DNA of 64,000 nt, from positions 1,178,001 through 1,242,000 of the forward strand of contig JAXQJY010000033.1 in the NCBI GenBank assembly GCA_037042185.1, in the 5' to 3' direction. The position numbers and the translations under genes are program-made. The notes beneath the pieces were generated by a model that was given only the letters and a program-made list of their open reading frames with translations, searched no databases and was not told the origin of the DNA. Shown here one piece after another: positions 20,727 to 29,519 of the stretch. Each line of letters starts with the position of its first letter. The stretch's first letter is position 1. The DNA comes from Sordariomycetes sp. S80-01Y. Lineage: Eukaryota; Ascomycota; Sordariomycetes.

Positions 20727-22634
20727 ATGGAGATGGAGAACGACGTCGACCGCCAGGGTCAAAGCACCCTCGGCCCTCCCTACGCGAAACCCAAAACCCG
20801 CTCCCTCTCAGACAGCGACAGCACGCCCCATCGCCTGTCCCCCTCCCCGCACATCATCGAAGCAGCCCGCCAGACCTCGAAAGATGACAGCAGTCTTCAC
20901 GAGTCTACTATGCCCAAAACCCCTCGACGTCCGGCATATCTTTCGATGCCGCCCCTGCGAGCATCGACACCCCCTCAGGCGGCCGTGTCGACCTACGTCA
21001 ACCCCACGCCTCTGTCACCACAGCTCGATCAGTTGCATTCATTTGCATCGCCTATACTGCCACGACGATCGAGGGGCTTAGACTTCTCGAGAGCCGCGAC
21101 GAGCTTACATCATTCTACCTTGGCGGAGCAGTCTAGCCCCGACTCGTCCCCTACGATGGGCGGCAAGGCTATGAACATTCCCGCTAGGAGGAATGTCATG
21201 GACAATGGGCCGGAGCAGACATCATCTTCGTTGTGGTCAATGATGGGGAACCAGGAAAAGATGAACTTGAGCCATTCGCTCGGGAGTAATACGGCAGCAG
21301 TGGACTCGAGCTCTTCCGACGATGATCTGATGGACGAAGACATGGATGATGCCTACATGACAACACCTCAGGTCAGCAGGTCCGGGCCCAGCGGCCAGTT
21401 CGGATCCCCTGCCATGGGCGGTCTGGTGAGCTTTCAGCAAAGGCAGAGGAAGAACAAGGCTTTCAACATCAAGAAGAGAGGAAGGGGTCCGATTGGGCTG
21501 GGGTTCAACAACAGTGGAGGCTCATCCATTTCCAACTCACCGCCTAGCAACGCGGCTGCGCGCAGGGAGAGCATAAGTTGGCAGGCCAATCAGCTACACA
21601 TCTCCAACATGGACGCAGACGACAAGTCCAGTGAGCACGAGGGTATGAGCAGTGATGGGCAGAGGAACGTTGTCAGGCGTCCTGTGACTCGCCGTGGCAA
21701 TCTGCTCGTAAGATCTGTGGATCCATTTGATGGGTGCTCCATGCTAACAGTTACCCAGCCTAAAACCAAGACGTTCGCCCGCATACGCGCCGCTCTTTTC
21801 GAGGAGGGCGCTCCAGCCGAGGCCGAGTGCAAGCGCGAAGCCGAAGTCGTCAAGCAAGTCCGCGAAAGCGACGTACCAGATCTCGAGCCCCGACGACCGG
21901 CTCAGCCAGCTCAGCCAGCTCAGCCAGCCGCGTCGGATGCTCCGCCAGCAGCCGTATCAGCCCTGTCCTCGCCTAACCAGGAGTCGCTAGACGACATACC
22001 TGAGGATGACATGATGGGCGACCTTGCGCTTGGCCTTTCGAGCAGCTTTAAGCAACACGCCCTCCGAAACTCCAAGGGCAAGACCTTCTGGGATACCTTC
22101 TCCGAGACGAGCAGTGTCGCAGGCACGAGGACCACGCCACCTCCGCCGGGAGTGATGGCTCGACGTCCATCGTCGGGCAGGAGTGAAGATGTGACCATGG
22201 ATTCGCCGCTCCAGCAAAGCAGCATGCCTTGGCTACAGACACGGCACCTTTCCGACTCTCAGCGCTCGGACTCAGCACCTGCGGCCAAGGACAAGGACTC
22301 CCCAGCTCAGCCACCCACCGCTGCAGAGATAACGCGCCGAATCAACAACAAACGCCGTCGTGACGATGACTTCGACCCGGTGAGCTTCAAACGTCGCGCC
22401 GTAAGTCCCGGTCTCAGCGTCCACAACTCGCCGCTACCGCAGAGCCCTATGCAGCAGAGCGGCGCGCCATGGGGTTCTAGGCCGGGGAGCAATGGGGGCG
22501 ACAAGGGGGGAAGCAGTGCACCTAGCGAGTCTGGTGGTAGCACGTCCGGGAACAGGACGAACGGCAAAGGGAGGGTTGGGTATCAAGGCATGCACGACAC
22601 GCATGATGGGCTCATGCGGATGAGCATTGAGTGA
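20727..22634 (+). CDS. uncharacterised disordered nuclear-type protein with one in-frame intron
   Basis: I do not recognise a named family. The frame is open over the whole span. A textbook fungal intron lies at 21708-21758 (51 nt: donor GTAAGA, branch TGCTAAC, acceptor CCCAG), so the spliced protein should be 618 residues. Visible features: many SP/TP sites in the first 150 residues; an acidic Ser/Asp stretch (SSSSDDDLMDEDMDD); a basic patch (QRKNKAFNIKKRGRGP); a predicted helix directly after the intron (PKTKTFARIRAALFEEGAP, then KREAEVVKQVRESD) that looks like the most constrained part; Ala-Gln-Pro repeats; and a basic block NNKRRRDDDFDPVSFKRRAV that would serve as a nuclear localisation signal. 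A transcription- or cell-cycle-linked nuclear role is plausible but not shown. Confidence 0.7.
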   Translation: MEMENDVDRQGQSTLGPPYAKPKTRSLSDSDSTPHRLSPSPHIIEAARQTSKDDSSLHESTMPKTPRRPAYLSMPPLRASTPPQAAVSTYVNPTPLSPQLDQLHSFASPILPRRSRGLDFSRAATSLHHSTLAEQSSPDSSPTMGGKAMNIPARRNVMDNGPEQTSSSLWSMMGNQEKMNLSHSLGSNTAAVDSSSSDDDLMDEDMDDAYMTTPQVSRSGPSGQFGSPAMGGLVSFQQRQRKNKAFNIKKRGRGPIGLGFNNSGGSSISNSPPSNAAARRESISWQANQLHISNMDADDKSSEHEGMSSDGQRNVVRRPVTRRGNLLVRSVDPFDGCSMLTVTQPKTKTFARIRAALFEEGAPAEAECKREAEVVKQVRESDVPDLEPRRPAQPAQPAQPAASDAPPAAVSALSSPNQESLDDIPEDDMMGDLALGLSSSFKQHALRNSKGKTFWDTFSETSSVAGTRTTPPPPGVMARRPSSGRSEDVTMDSPLQQSSMPWLQTRHLSDSQRSDSAPAAKDKDSPAQPPTAAEITRRINNKRRRDDDFDPVSFKRRAVSPGLSVHNSPLPQSPMQQSGAPWGSRPGSNGGDKGGSSAPSESGGSTSGNRTNGKGRVGYQGMHDTHDGLMRMSIE

Positions 22635-22944
22635 GAGGGCGTCTTTTCGGATTGATAGATGGGGTTCATGGGATGCATTGCGAGGCGTTTGATCTTTAGG
22701 AACGGTTCTTTCCCAGGGGCATCACAAGTTACCTAGTTGGAGTTTGCTTCGTAAAGGCCAAGGAAATAGCTAGAAATGTCGCCTGGGCAGAATCTGGCTG
22801 GCAAAACATCATTTGATTACCTGGGATTCCTGCTCACGCGTACCACCGGTATCTTCATCAACGCCGTCGTAGAAACAGCGGGGCTTTGAACAAAGAGCAG
22901 ACCATTAACGCCTTACACCACGCAATGCTTGGGCATTTCCCCCC
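22635..22944. other. 3' region between convergent genes
   Basis: 310 bp between the ends of the disordered nuclear-type gene (plus) and the roadblock-like gene (minus). No gene seen. Confidence 0.4.
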
Positions 22945-23574
22945 TTACTCGGCACCGACCCCGTCGTCGGGGACCGCCAGACTCCCGAGCTTATCATCGA
23001 GCCACCTCGCCAGCTCGCTCGCTTGTTTCCTCATGGCAACCACCACGCCAGCCCCTTGGCTATCCAGGCTACTCGTCGTGTGACTATCCGCCTCGCTGGG
23101 CGTGGTGGAGAGCAACTCCCCGTTGTCGAGGTTGGCCGGATCCAAAGCCGCAACGACATCATCCGTCGAGCCCGTCGACGCTGTCCCCGCGCTCGGTCCG
23201 ACGCACACGAACAGCAGCCCACACTTCAGCCTCCTGATCAGCACGGTGCCCCCGGTGAGCTGGACCGTGATGGTAGCCGGCCGCACCGCCGCCTCCGCCT
23301 GCACCTCGCCGCTCTCCTCGCCGTCCCCGGCGTCACCTCCCGGCAAGGCAGAGGGCAGACTCGGCGACGAGGAGGTGTGTATCTGGAACAGGCTCGCGGC
23401 GACGGTGGCGTGGGTGCGCAGGAGCGTCACCGGATGGGGAGAGGCATGGGCGAGGAGCTTGCCGTTGGCCGAGGTGATGAGAAGGGTTGGCGTCTGGGGC
23501 GTGGTGTGGGCGGAGAGGAAGGAGGTCAGGCGCTTCGTGAGGAGGAGAGGCGGGGTTTGGGTCTGGAGGGACAT
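22945..23574 (-). CDS. roadblock/LC7-like protein, LAMTOR2-like
   Basis: Single exon of 209 residues from the first true ATG (MSLQTQTPPLL). The layout matches a roadblock fold interrupted by low-complexity inserts. The N-terminal helix is LLLTKRLTSFLSAH. Two strands follow in TLLITSANGKLLAHAS and a helix in LLRTHATVAASLFQIH. An acidic Gly/Ser insert comes next, then strands ITVQLTGGTVLIRRL and CGLLFVCVGPSAG. The C-terminal helix is VVVAMRKQASELARWLDDKL. The segment order parallels human LAMTOR2 (p14), the Ragulator subunit anchoring Rag GTPases and TORC1 at lysosomes, whose yeast counterpart complex is EGO. A vacuolar-membrane nutrient-signalling role is therefore a reasonable inference, but another roadblock family member is possible. 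Confidence 0.6.
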   Translation of the reverse strand: MSLQTQTPPLLLTKRLTSFLSAHTTPQTPTLLITSANGKLLAHASPHPVTLLRTHATVAASLFQIHTSSSPSLPSALPGGDAGDGEESGEVQAEAAVRPATITVQLTGGTVLIRRLKCGLLFVCVGPSAGTASTGSTDDVVAALDPANLDNGELLSTTPSEADSHTTSSLDSQGAGVVVAMRKQASELARWLDDKLGSLAVPDDGVGAE

Positions 23575-24776
23575 GAGGCTGGAGCTCAGGCGGTGATGGC
23601 GGCAAGGCGTTCGGAGGTTCGTCCTGGGTGGGAGGTGTGGGGTGGGGAGGAGGATGTTTCGCTCGGTAGCCTTCTCGTGCGTCTCGTCGCCGTATCTTGA
23701 TCGCAGGGAGAGGGGGAAAGAAAAGCGTAGACGTCTCTGCTGCCTCTGTGGTGATCTGGGTCGCGGGCGGAGGATCGGGGGGTGCGCAATGGATTCAGGT
23801 TTGCTGCTGCGGCGCCGATGCCTGATGCGGTGGAGGCTGTAGGCTGGAGGCAGTTGGAGCTCTCGGCAGCCGCGATGCGCTTCGAGTTGATGCACGACGA
23901 CGCAAACGACGCGGGGCGGCAGCTGTAGCGGCTCCGCTTTCTCAGGCTCGGCCGTTGCGTCGCGTTGCACAAACGACGGGCGTCGTGCACAACGTTGGAG
24001 CACAAAGTTGGAGGCGGGTTCCCAACCTGGAACGCATCAGCCATACTTTTGGCACGAGCAGACGGGTGCACGGCCACAGGTGAGCTGCATCAGGATGTCA
24101 TATACCCCTGGGCATAGAGTGATGGCACAAAAGCCACCATAGCGTGTCGGGGACTCCAGAGACACGTCTTGGTCGATCCAGTCGTTGAAGACTTCAGATA
24201 AGAAAACGACCACGAACGGCCAATGGCTGTCACTAACCAGGCGGGCTCATCGACATTAGAGGGCTCCTCCCCTTGGATCTGTGGAAGCAGTACTACATAA
24301 GGATGGTCTAGCAGAGCAGAGGACATATTGTCTTGACTGCTTACCTCACTATCTTACTACCCTCACCAGAGTGTAAGTGCCCGTACTTGGACACCTCGAA
24401 TCAACCGTCGGCAGAAGTCGCTGCATCGCCTTCGGGAGAATGATGGCACGCACCCAACGTAACCAAGACCCTGGGTGGATCACGTCGCCCCTTTTGGGCG
24501 GGGGAGGGGGAGGGGCAGCCAACCATTCCACGCTCCTTACTCGCCTCGAGCTCGAGCTACAGCGGCAGCGGCAGCGACAACAGCAGCCTTACCTCACCGA
24601 CAACTTCCTGACTTTTTTTTTCTTCGCAAAACTCCACATCAATACTCTCCTTCCTCTTGGTATCCTCCCATCCAAACTCCCAAATCCACTGGGAAAAGCC
24701 CAGCTGAGCCTCCCTTCCCTGTCTGAAACCTCGAAACAGCACTCGTCCGCAAGCTTCACCAGTCCGAACCGCAACA
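23575..24776. other. divergent promoter region, 1.2 kb
   Basis: Upstream of the roadblock-like gene (minus) and the amidohydrolase (plus). The frame upstream of the roadblock-like start stays open for over 400 bases but has no ATG and an Arg/Ser/Pro-rich, non-protein-like composition. A G-rich block near 24495-24515 and a pyrimidine-rich block at 24590-24730 precede the amidohydrolase start. Confidence 0.45.
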
Positions 24777-25894
24777 ATGGCCGAAGAGGACTCCCAGCTC
24801 ATCCTCCCCATCATCGACTCCCACATCCACCTCTTCCGCGAGATAGACCTCCCTTCCATGAACTGGTACACGGACGACGTGCCCCTTCACTCCAAAGCCC
24901 ACTTTCTCCCCCAGTTCAAAGCCGCCACAGCCTCTGCGCCTTCGCTTCTGGGCTACGTCGCTGTCGAGGCCGATGTCGAGTACTCCCTCGACGACGGCGA
25001 GGCCGGCTGGGAGGGCCCCCTCAAGGAAGTCGCCATGTTGAAGCGTGTGGCCCTCGGACAGCCCGACGCCGAAGATGAGAAGGAGGGGTTGGTCGAGGAG
25101 GACGCTAAGCTTTGCCTGGGAATCGTCCCCTGGGCGCCGTTGCCCAGTGGTCCTGAGAAGATGGAGAGATATATAGGCTTGGTCAAAGAGACTGCGGGCG
25201 AGGCGTGGCCCAAGGTCAAGGGATTCAGGTTCCTGTTGCAGGATAAGCCACACGGCACAATGGTTGAAAAGGACTTTGTCGAGAGTCTGAAGCTGCTCGG
25301 ACGTAAAGGGTTGGTGTTTGAGGTCGGTGTCGACCACCACAAGCGTGGGAAGAAGCAGCTCGATGAGCTCCTGGCCATGATTGACATGGCACACGACGGC
25401 GTCCCCGAGGACGAGAAAGTCACATTTGTCATCAGTACGCTCCTGCGGCCCCTGTTCTCCCCATTTGTGTAGGTCTTGAAGCTAACACGCCCCCAGATCA
25501 TCTCTGCAAACCCGACCTCACAATCTACAACATCACCTCCGACCCTTCCTTCAACGCCTGGCGCACCGCAATCTACACCCTCAGCAAGTGCAGCAACACC
25601 TACATGAAGCTCAGCGGGTGCTTCAGCGAGATGCCCGACAGCCTCAAGACTGCCTCCCCTTCCCAAATCTTCCAGTCCACGCTGGGCTGGCTAGGCATCG
25701 TACTGGCCACATTTGGGCCCGGCAAAATCATGTTTGGCAGTGACTGGCCGGTGTGTACATTTGGCCAGTCGGGAGTGGACGCGTGGGCGCGCTGGAGGGA
25801 CGTTGTCGAGAAGATGTGCTGGATGGGGAGCCTGGAGGATGAGGACAGGGCTATGATCTTTGGAGGGACAGCCAAGAAGGCTTACGGTCTTTAG
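24777..25894 (+). CDS. amidohydrolase-2 family lactonase-like enzyme
   Basis: Metal-dependent hydrolase of the amidohydrolase-2 group (COG3618-like), 351 residues from exons 24777-25434 and 25497-25894. The 62 nt intron has donor GTACGC, branch GCTAAC and acceptor CCCAG. The metal-binding HxH is H16/H18 in PIIDSHIHLF. Further family marks are KGFRFLLQDKP, FEVGVDHHKRG, the junction-spanning INHLCKPDL (His ligand), YMKLSGCFSEM and KIMFGSDWPV (Asp ligand). Relatives include L-rhamnono-, L-fucono- and pyrone-dicarboxylate lactonases; the substrate cannot be told from sequence. The intron is required to join VTFVI to NHLCKPDL, which supports the exon ends. It probably acts in the cytosol, since no targeting signal is seen. 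Confidence 0.88.
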
Positions 25895-26296
25895 AGGATT
25901 TGCCATATTGAAGGACCGTCGCTGGAGGAAGCATGGGGCGTAAGGTCTAGGAGCAGTCCGCGCGAAGGCGCATAGCATGCAATCGCCGTTCACGATGTCG
26001 GGGAGGCCGGCTGGCTGTCCAGTGAAACGCTAGGGTAGTGAGACTCATTACCGCAGCTCACTAAGGAGTCATCACACATTCTATTCTGAGTTAGCAACAG
26101 GAGCGAGTGATCAGTTGGGTTCAATGAATCTGGCGTTTCTCGTAATGCGCTATAAACCGACAGCTTTGCTACAATTAATCAACAATGATCCAAACGCCTC
26201 GTCATGCCCGTCGTCAGAGTCCCGAGAGCAGTGACCCGCCTTCCGTCGCAGCTCCCGACCGCCAAACCCTGAAACTCCGGAACTGTGAAGATACTC
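25895..26296. other. 3' region between convergent genes
   Basis: 402 bp between the amidohydrolase and the TACC-like gene; both 3' ends point inward. No gene supported. Confidence 0.4.
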
Positions 26297-28426
26297 TCAC
26301 TCCACACCACGGCCTCGATAGCTCCCCATCTTCTCGATCGAGTTCATGATTCCACTCCTCCCCATACCGGCCCCGGGACGCGGCAGACCACCTGCGCTCT
26401 TGTTCCTTTCTTGGGGCGCCCTGAGGGAGGACCCGGGCGCACGCAGGCCAGAAGCACGGGTTGCGCTGGCACCTTTGAATCCTTCGTGGCTCGTCTTGGG
26501 AGTCTTAGCAGCCGGGGCTTCCGGGTGAGGGGGCTGGGGATCCCTGGCTGGGGCTTGCTGTCGGTGCTTCGAGGGTGTAGGCGCGGGCGCCTGCTCAGAC
26601 GAGCTGCCGATGAAGCTCGAGCCCTGCATGCTCATCATCTCCTCGGCCAGCTGGACGAGCTCGCCCTTCTCCACGCGTTCCCTTTCCAACATGCCCCTGA
26701 GATCGACGTTGTCCCGCTGCACTGTCGACACCACTGCTTCAAGGCGCTCAATATCTGCCTTCAACTCCGTCATGGCAGCACTGTCTTTGACTGCCCTGGC
26801 CTTCAACTCCTCCGCTTCCGCGCTTCCGGGGTCGACCTTTGTCAATGTAGCATCCCTCCCATTCTTCAGTCGCTCATTGTCCTCGCCCAGTTCATCAATC
26901 TTACTCTCCAGCTCCTTGACCTTCTTGCTCCAGCGAGACTCGTACGATTTCTTGAGGGCAGAGACCTTGGTCTCGTGCTTACTCTTGTATAGCCCGTGGA
27001 GCTCCCTCGCCACACGCTCGACAGCAATCTCAACGTCCTTGTTGGAAGAGTCGGGGCTTCTGGCCTTGTCGGGGGATGAGCCGGGCTTGTCGTTTGCCCT
27101 GCCAGCGCGCATGCCGGCAATCTTGGATTCGGCTTCTTGGTGGAGCATTTCTGCCGCTTCTCGTCGCTTCTCACTCTCCTCAAGTTTTTGTTCGAGCTCC
27201 TGGCGCTCGGTCTCGGAGGCCACAATGTCTTCCTTAACTTTGCGCAGGACGGATTCCATTTCTCGGCCTCGATTCTCCCAATCTTCCTTCTCAGCGGCAA
27301 GTTGTTCTTTGGCCAGCTGTTCTTCTCGGAGCTGCTCATGACTTTCGCCTACGCGCTTTTCTGCGTCTCCGACAGCGGTTTTGAGAGATTGTACTTCCGC
27401 TTCCTTGCCGCTCAAGCTCGCTTTGAGGGAGCTGATCTCGGACAGGAACTGCGACTTGAGGGATTCGAGCTCGCGGGGCGTAATGGAGGGCACGCTGCGG
27501 GGCGTAGGCATCGGTGGGATATCGAAGTCGAGGAGGTTGCTGAAACGGCGGTCGGGCGTTGCTTGGACGGTCTGTGGTGGGTTCTTGGTCGGCGACCGCG
27601 TTGGGTTGCGAAGTTGCTCGGTGAAGTCCATAAGCAGGTTCGTCGTGCTGCTCGAATCCCTACCGGGAGCTGGCCTAGGCGTCTCCTGCGAGGCAGAGTC
27701 GTGGCACCCTCGCGGTGTTCTTGCTCCGTGCTGCGACGCCTTCAATGGGCTCGATCGCAGTTTGGCCAACATCGTCATGTCAGGCACAGCCGAAAAAGTG
27801 CTAAAGGTGCTGACCATAGTGTCGTCAGGCCCAGCAGCCTCATCCTCCTTTTCATCGTCATCTTGGGGTGGTTGGTCCTCCTGCATCACACTTTGCTCAT
27901 CCTCAAAAATCTCAATAGCATGTTTGAGACCTTCGTTCGTTTCGATCGCAGTGTCGATGTCGATCCGCCGTCCCTGGTTGCCCGAGCACATCTTGTCCTG
28001 GTCTAGTGGATTGCTGACCTTAACAGGAAATCTTTTCACGGGGGACATCTTCTTCGGACTTCGAGGCAAAGGCAGCGCTGCCGTAGAGTCGTCACGAGGC
28101 GATGAGGTGTTGCTAGGGGACTTCTGTTCCGACAGGATCTTGAGCGGCGAGAGCTGGTCTCCTGATTGAACGCGAGAGCGTTGCGATTTTGTAGGCGACA
28201 TGTTCTCGTTGTTGGCAGGTCGTCTCGATGGCGAGATGTTTCCTTGGTCGGTAGACTTGTCTATGCAAGAGATGAAGGGCGAGGACGCATCATCGTCGTT
28301 GTCGGTAATGGGTGTTTGGGACTCGATGGTGTAGCTGTGTACCTCGTACTGTTCGCTGCGCTTTGTGGTCGGGGGCGTGCCGACATTGAGCGCGCCGTTG
28401 GCGGCGGGTGACAGCGGCGAGACCAT
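26297..28426 (-). CDS. TACC-like spindle coiled-coil protein (Alp7 type)
   Basis: Single exon, 709 residues. The N-terminal half is disordered and rich in SP/TP sites (SPLSPAAN, SPTKSQRS, RSPKKMSPVKR), as expected of a CDK substrate. From about residue 320 to 590 it is almost continuous coiled coil (ELESLKSQFLSEISSLKASL onwards). The segment VERVARELHGLYKSKHETKV, followed by SALKKSYESRWSKKVKELES, resembles the fungal TACC domain. The C-terminus is basic and Gly/Pro/Arg-rich, ending MGSYRGRGVE. TACC proteins such as S. pombe Alp7 recruit the XMAP215-type polymerase Alp14 to microtubules and spindle poles in mitosis. The family assignment rests on the KHETKV-type segment recalled from memory, so it is moderately confident; the coiled-coil architecture is certain. 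Confidence 0.7.
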   Translation of the reverse strand: MVSPLSPAANGALNVGTPPTTKRSEQYEVHSYTIESQTPITDNDDDASSPFISCIDKSTDQGNISPSRRPANNENMSPTKSQRSRVQSGDQLSPLKILSEQKSPSNTSSPRDDSTAALPLPRSPKKMSPVKRFPVKVSNPLDQDKMCSGNQGRRIDIDTAIETNEGLKHAIEIFEDEQSVMQEDQPPQDDDEKEDEAAGPDDTMVSTFSTFSAVPDMTMLAKLRSSPLKASQHGARTPRGCHDSASQETPRPAPGRDSSSTTNLLMDFTEQLRNPTRSPTKNPPQTVQATPDRRFSNLLDFDIPPMPTPRSVPSITPRELESLKSQFLSEISSLKASLSGKEAEVQSLKTAVGDAEKRVGESHEQLREEQLAKEQLAAEKEDWENRGREMESVLRKVKEDIVASETERQELEQKLEESEKRREAAEMLHQEAESKIAGMRAGRANDKPGSSPDKARSPDSSNKDVEIAVERVARELHGLYKSKHETKVSALKKSYESRWSKKVKELESKIDELGEDNERLKNGRDATLTKVDPGSAEAEELKARAVKDSAAMTELKADIERLEAVVSTVQRDNVDLRGMLERERVEKGELVQLAEEMMSMQGSSFIGSSSEQAPAPTPSKHRQQAPARDPQPPHPEAPAAKTPKTSHEGFKGASATRASGLRAPGSSLRAPQERNKSAGGLPRPGAGMGRSGIMNSIEKMGSYRGRGVE

Positions 28427-29519
28427 TGCTTGGTTAGGGATTGACCATGAAACTTGGGTTCGCCTATCGAGTAAGACAAGACTTGCAGGAACAGTCGGCG
28501 CCGCGTGGAGTGTTCAAAGTAGAGAAAGATGCTTAGGTTTACCAAAACCAAGTTCAAGTTTGATTTGACAATGGACACCCACCGTGCTTGTGTTGCGACA
28601 CCCCGGTGCCCAGCTTATGGTTCCCCATTGATGGTTGGCATAGCAACGGAGGGTAATGCAATCACGTGACCTGAGCCCGCCACGACCTAGCTTCGACATC
28701 CATCGTCGACGCAGCAGCTCTAACAGATAAACGGAGGTTGCGAGCGCTTTGTTCGTGGCATACGCCTGTGCAGCAAGGCGAATGGTTTACTTCACAAGCG
28801 CGGGGTTGAAAGCAGATACGGACACTACGGAGAACAGACTCATATTTCAGGTATATCCCAGTAGTCTTTTTATTGTCCCTCATAAAATCGTTACCTGGCA
28901 AGCAAGTATCCAAATAAGTACACCGTCTCTGGCGCTTTTGAGAAGAAAGCAAGTCGTCAAGTCGTAAGGGAGAAAGGAAATTCAGTGAGCCGACGGCAGT
29001 GTCATATCCCTCACGGGTCTATCGTCGCCCGATAAGACATGATTCGGAGCCCATCGTGAAATGCGAAGGTGAAGACACACGTTAAAAAAGAAAAAAAGAG
29101 AGAGAAATAGAAGTCGAATCGTCTTGGTAAGCAGCCGCGGGCGTTGGAGCCTGATGTTCATGACAGGCGGTCCTAACCCTTGCGGTGTGCCTTCTTTTCG
29201 ATTAGAGTGGTGTGCGGCTTGGGCTGGACATCTGTCTCGAATTAAGCCCATCCGTGCAATGCGTGACTCATTAGCCTTGTACGTCCGTAACAAGGCGTTC
29301 TTTGGGCGTGGAATCGGTAGTCGTAAATCGTCAGCGCCACGCTCATATTCGCGCTGTCGAAATGGCCAGGAACGCAAGGGAAAGCAAATGCGCGTAAATG
29401 CAAGGCACAGGTCTCCGTGTAGCTATCACCAGAGCACGGTCGTAGCTGCGACGGGAGCGAGATTTTACTTTTGCGTATGAACAAAACCCCAGTCAGAGCC
29501 TCTAAGTATCACGAGGTCC
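28427..29519. other. intergenic, promoter of TACC-like gene and 3' flank of stuA
   Basis: 1.1 kb. A purine-rich stretch (A-runs followed by GAGAGAG) lies at about 29084-29107. It may belong to the stuA 3'UTR or terminator region. No gene is supported here. Confidence 0.45.

Noticed and set aside
23575-24003. N-terminal extension of the roadblock-like protein
   Set aside because: The frame is open but starts at GTG and has no ATG; the Arg/Ser/Pro-rich sequence looks like translated promoter.
27137-28006. 289-codon plus-strand frame opposite the TACC-like gene
   Set aside because: Antisense shadow of a long, GC-rich coding exon; Leu/Arg/Val-rich composition and no domain.
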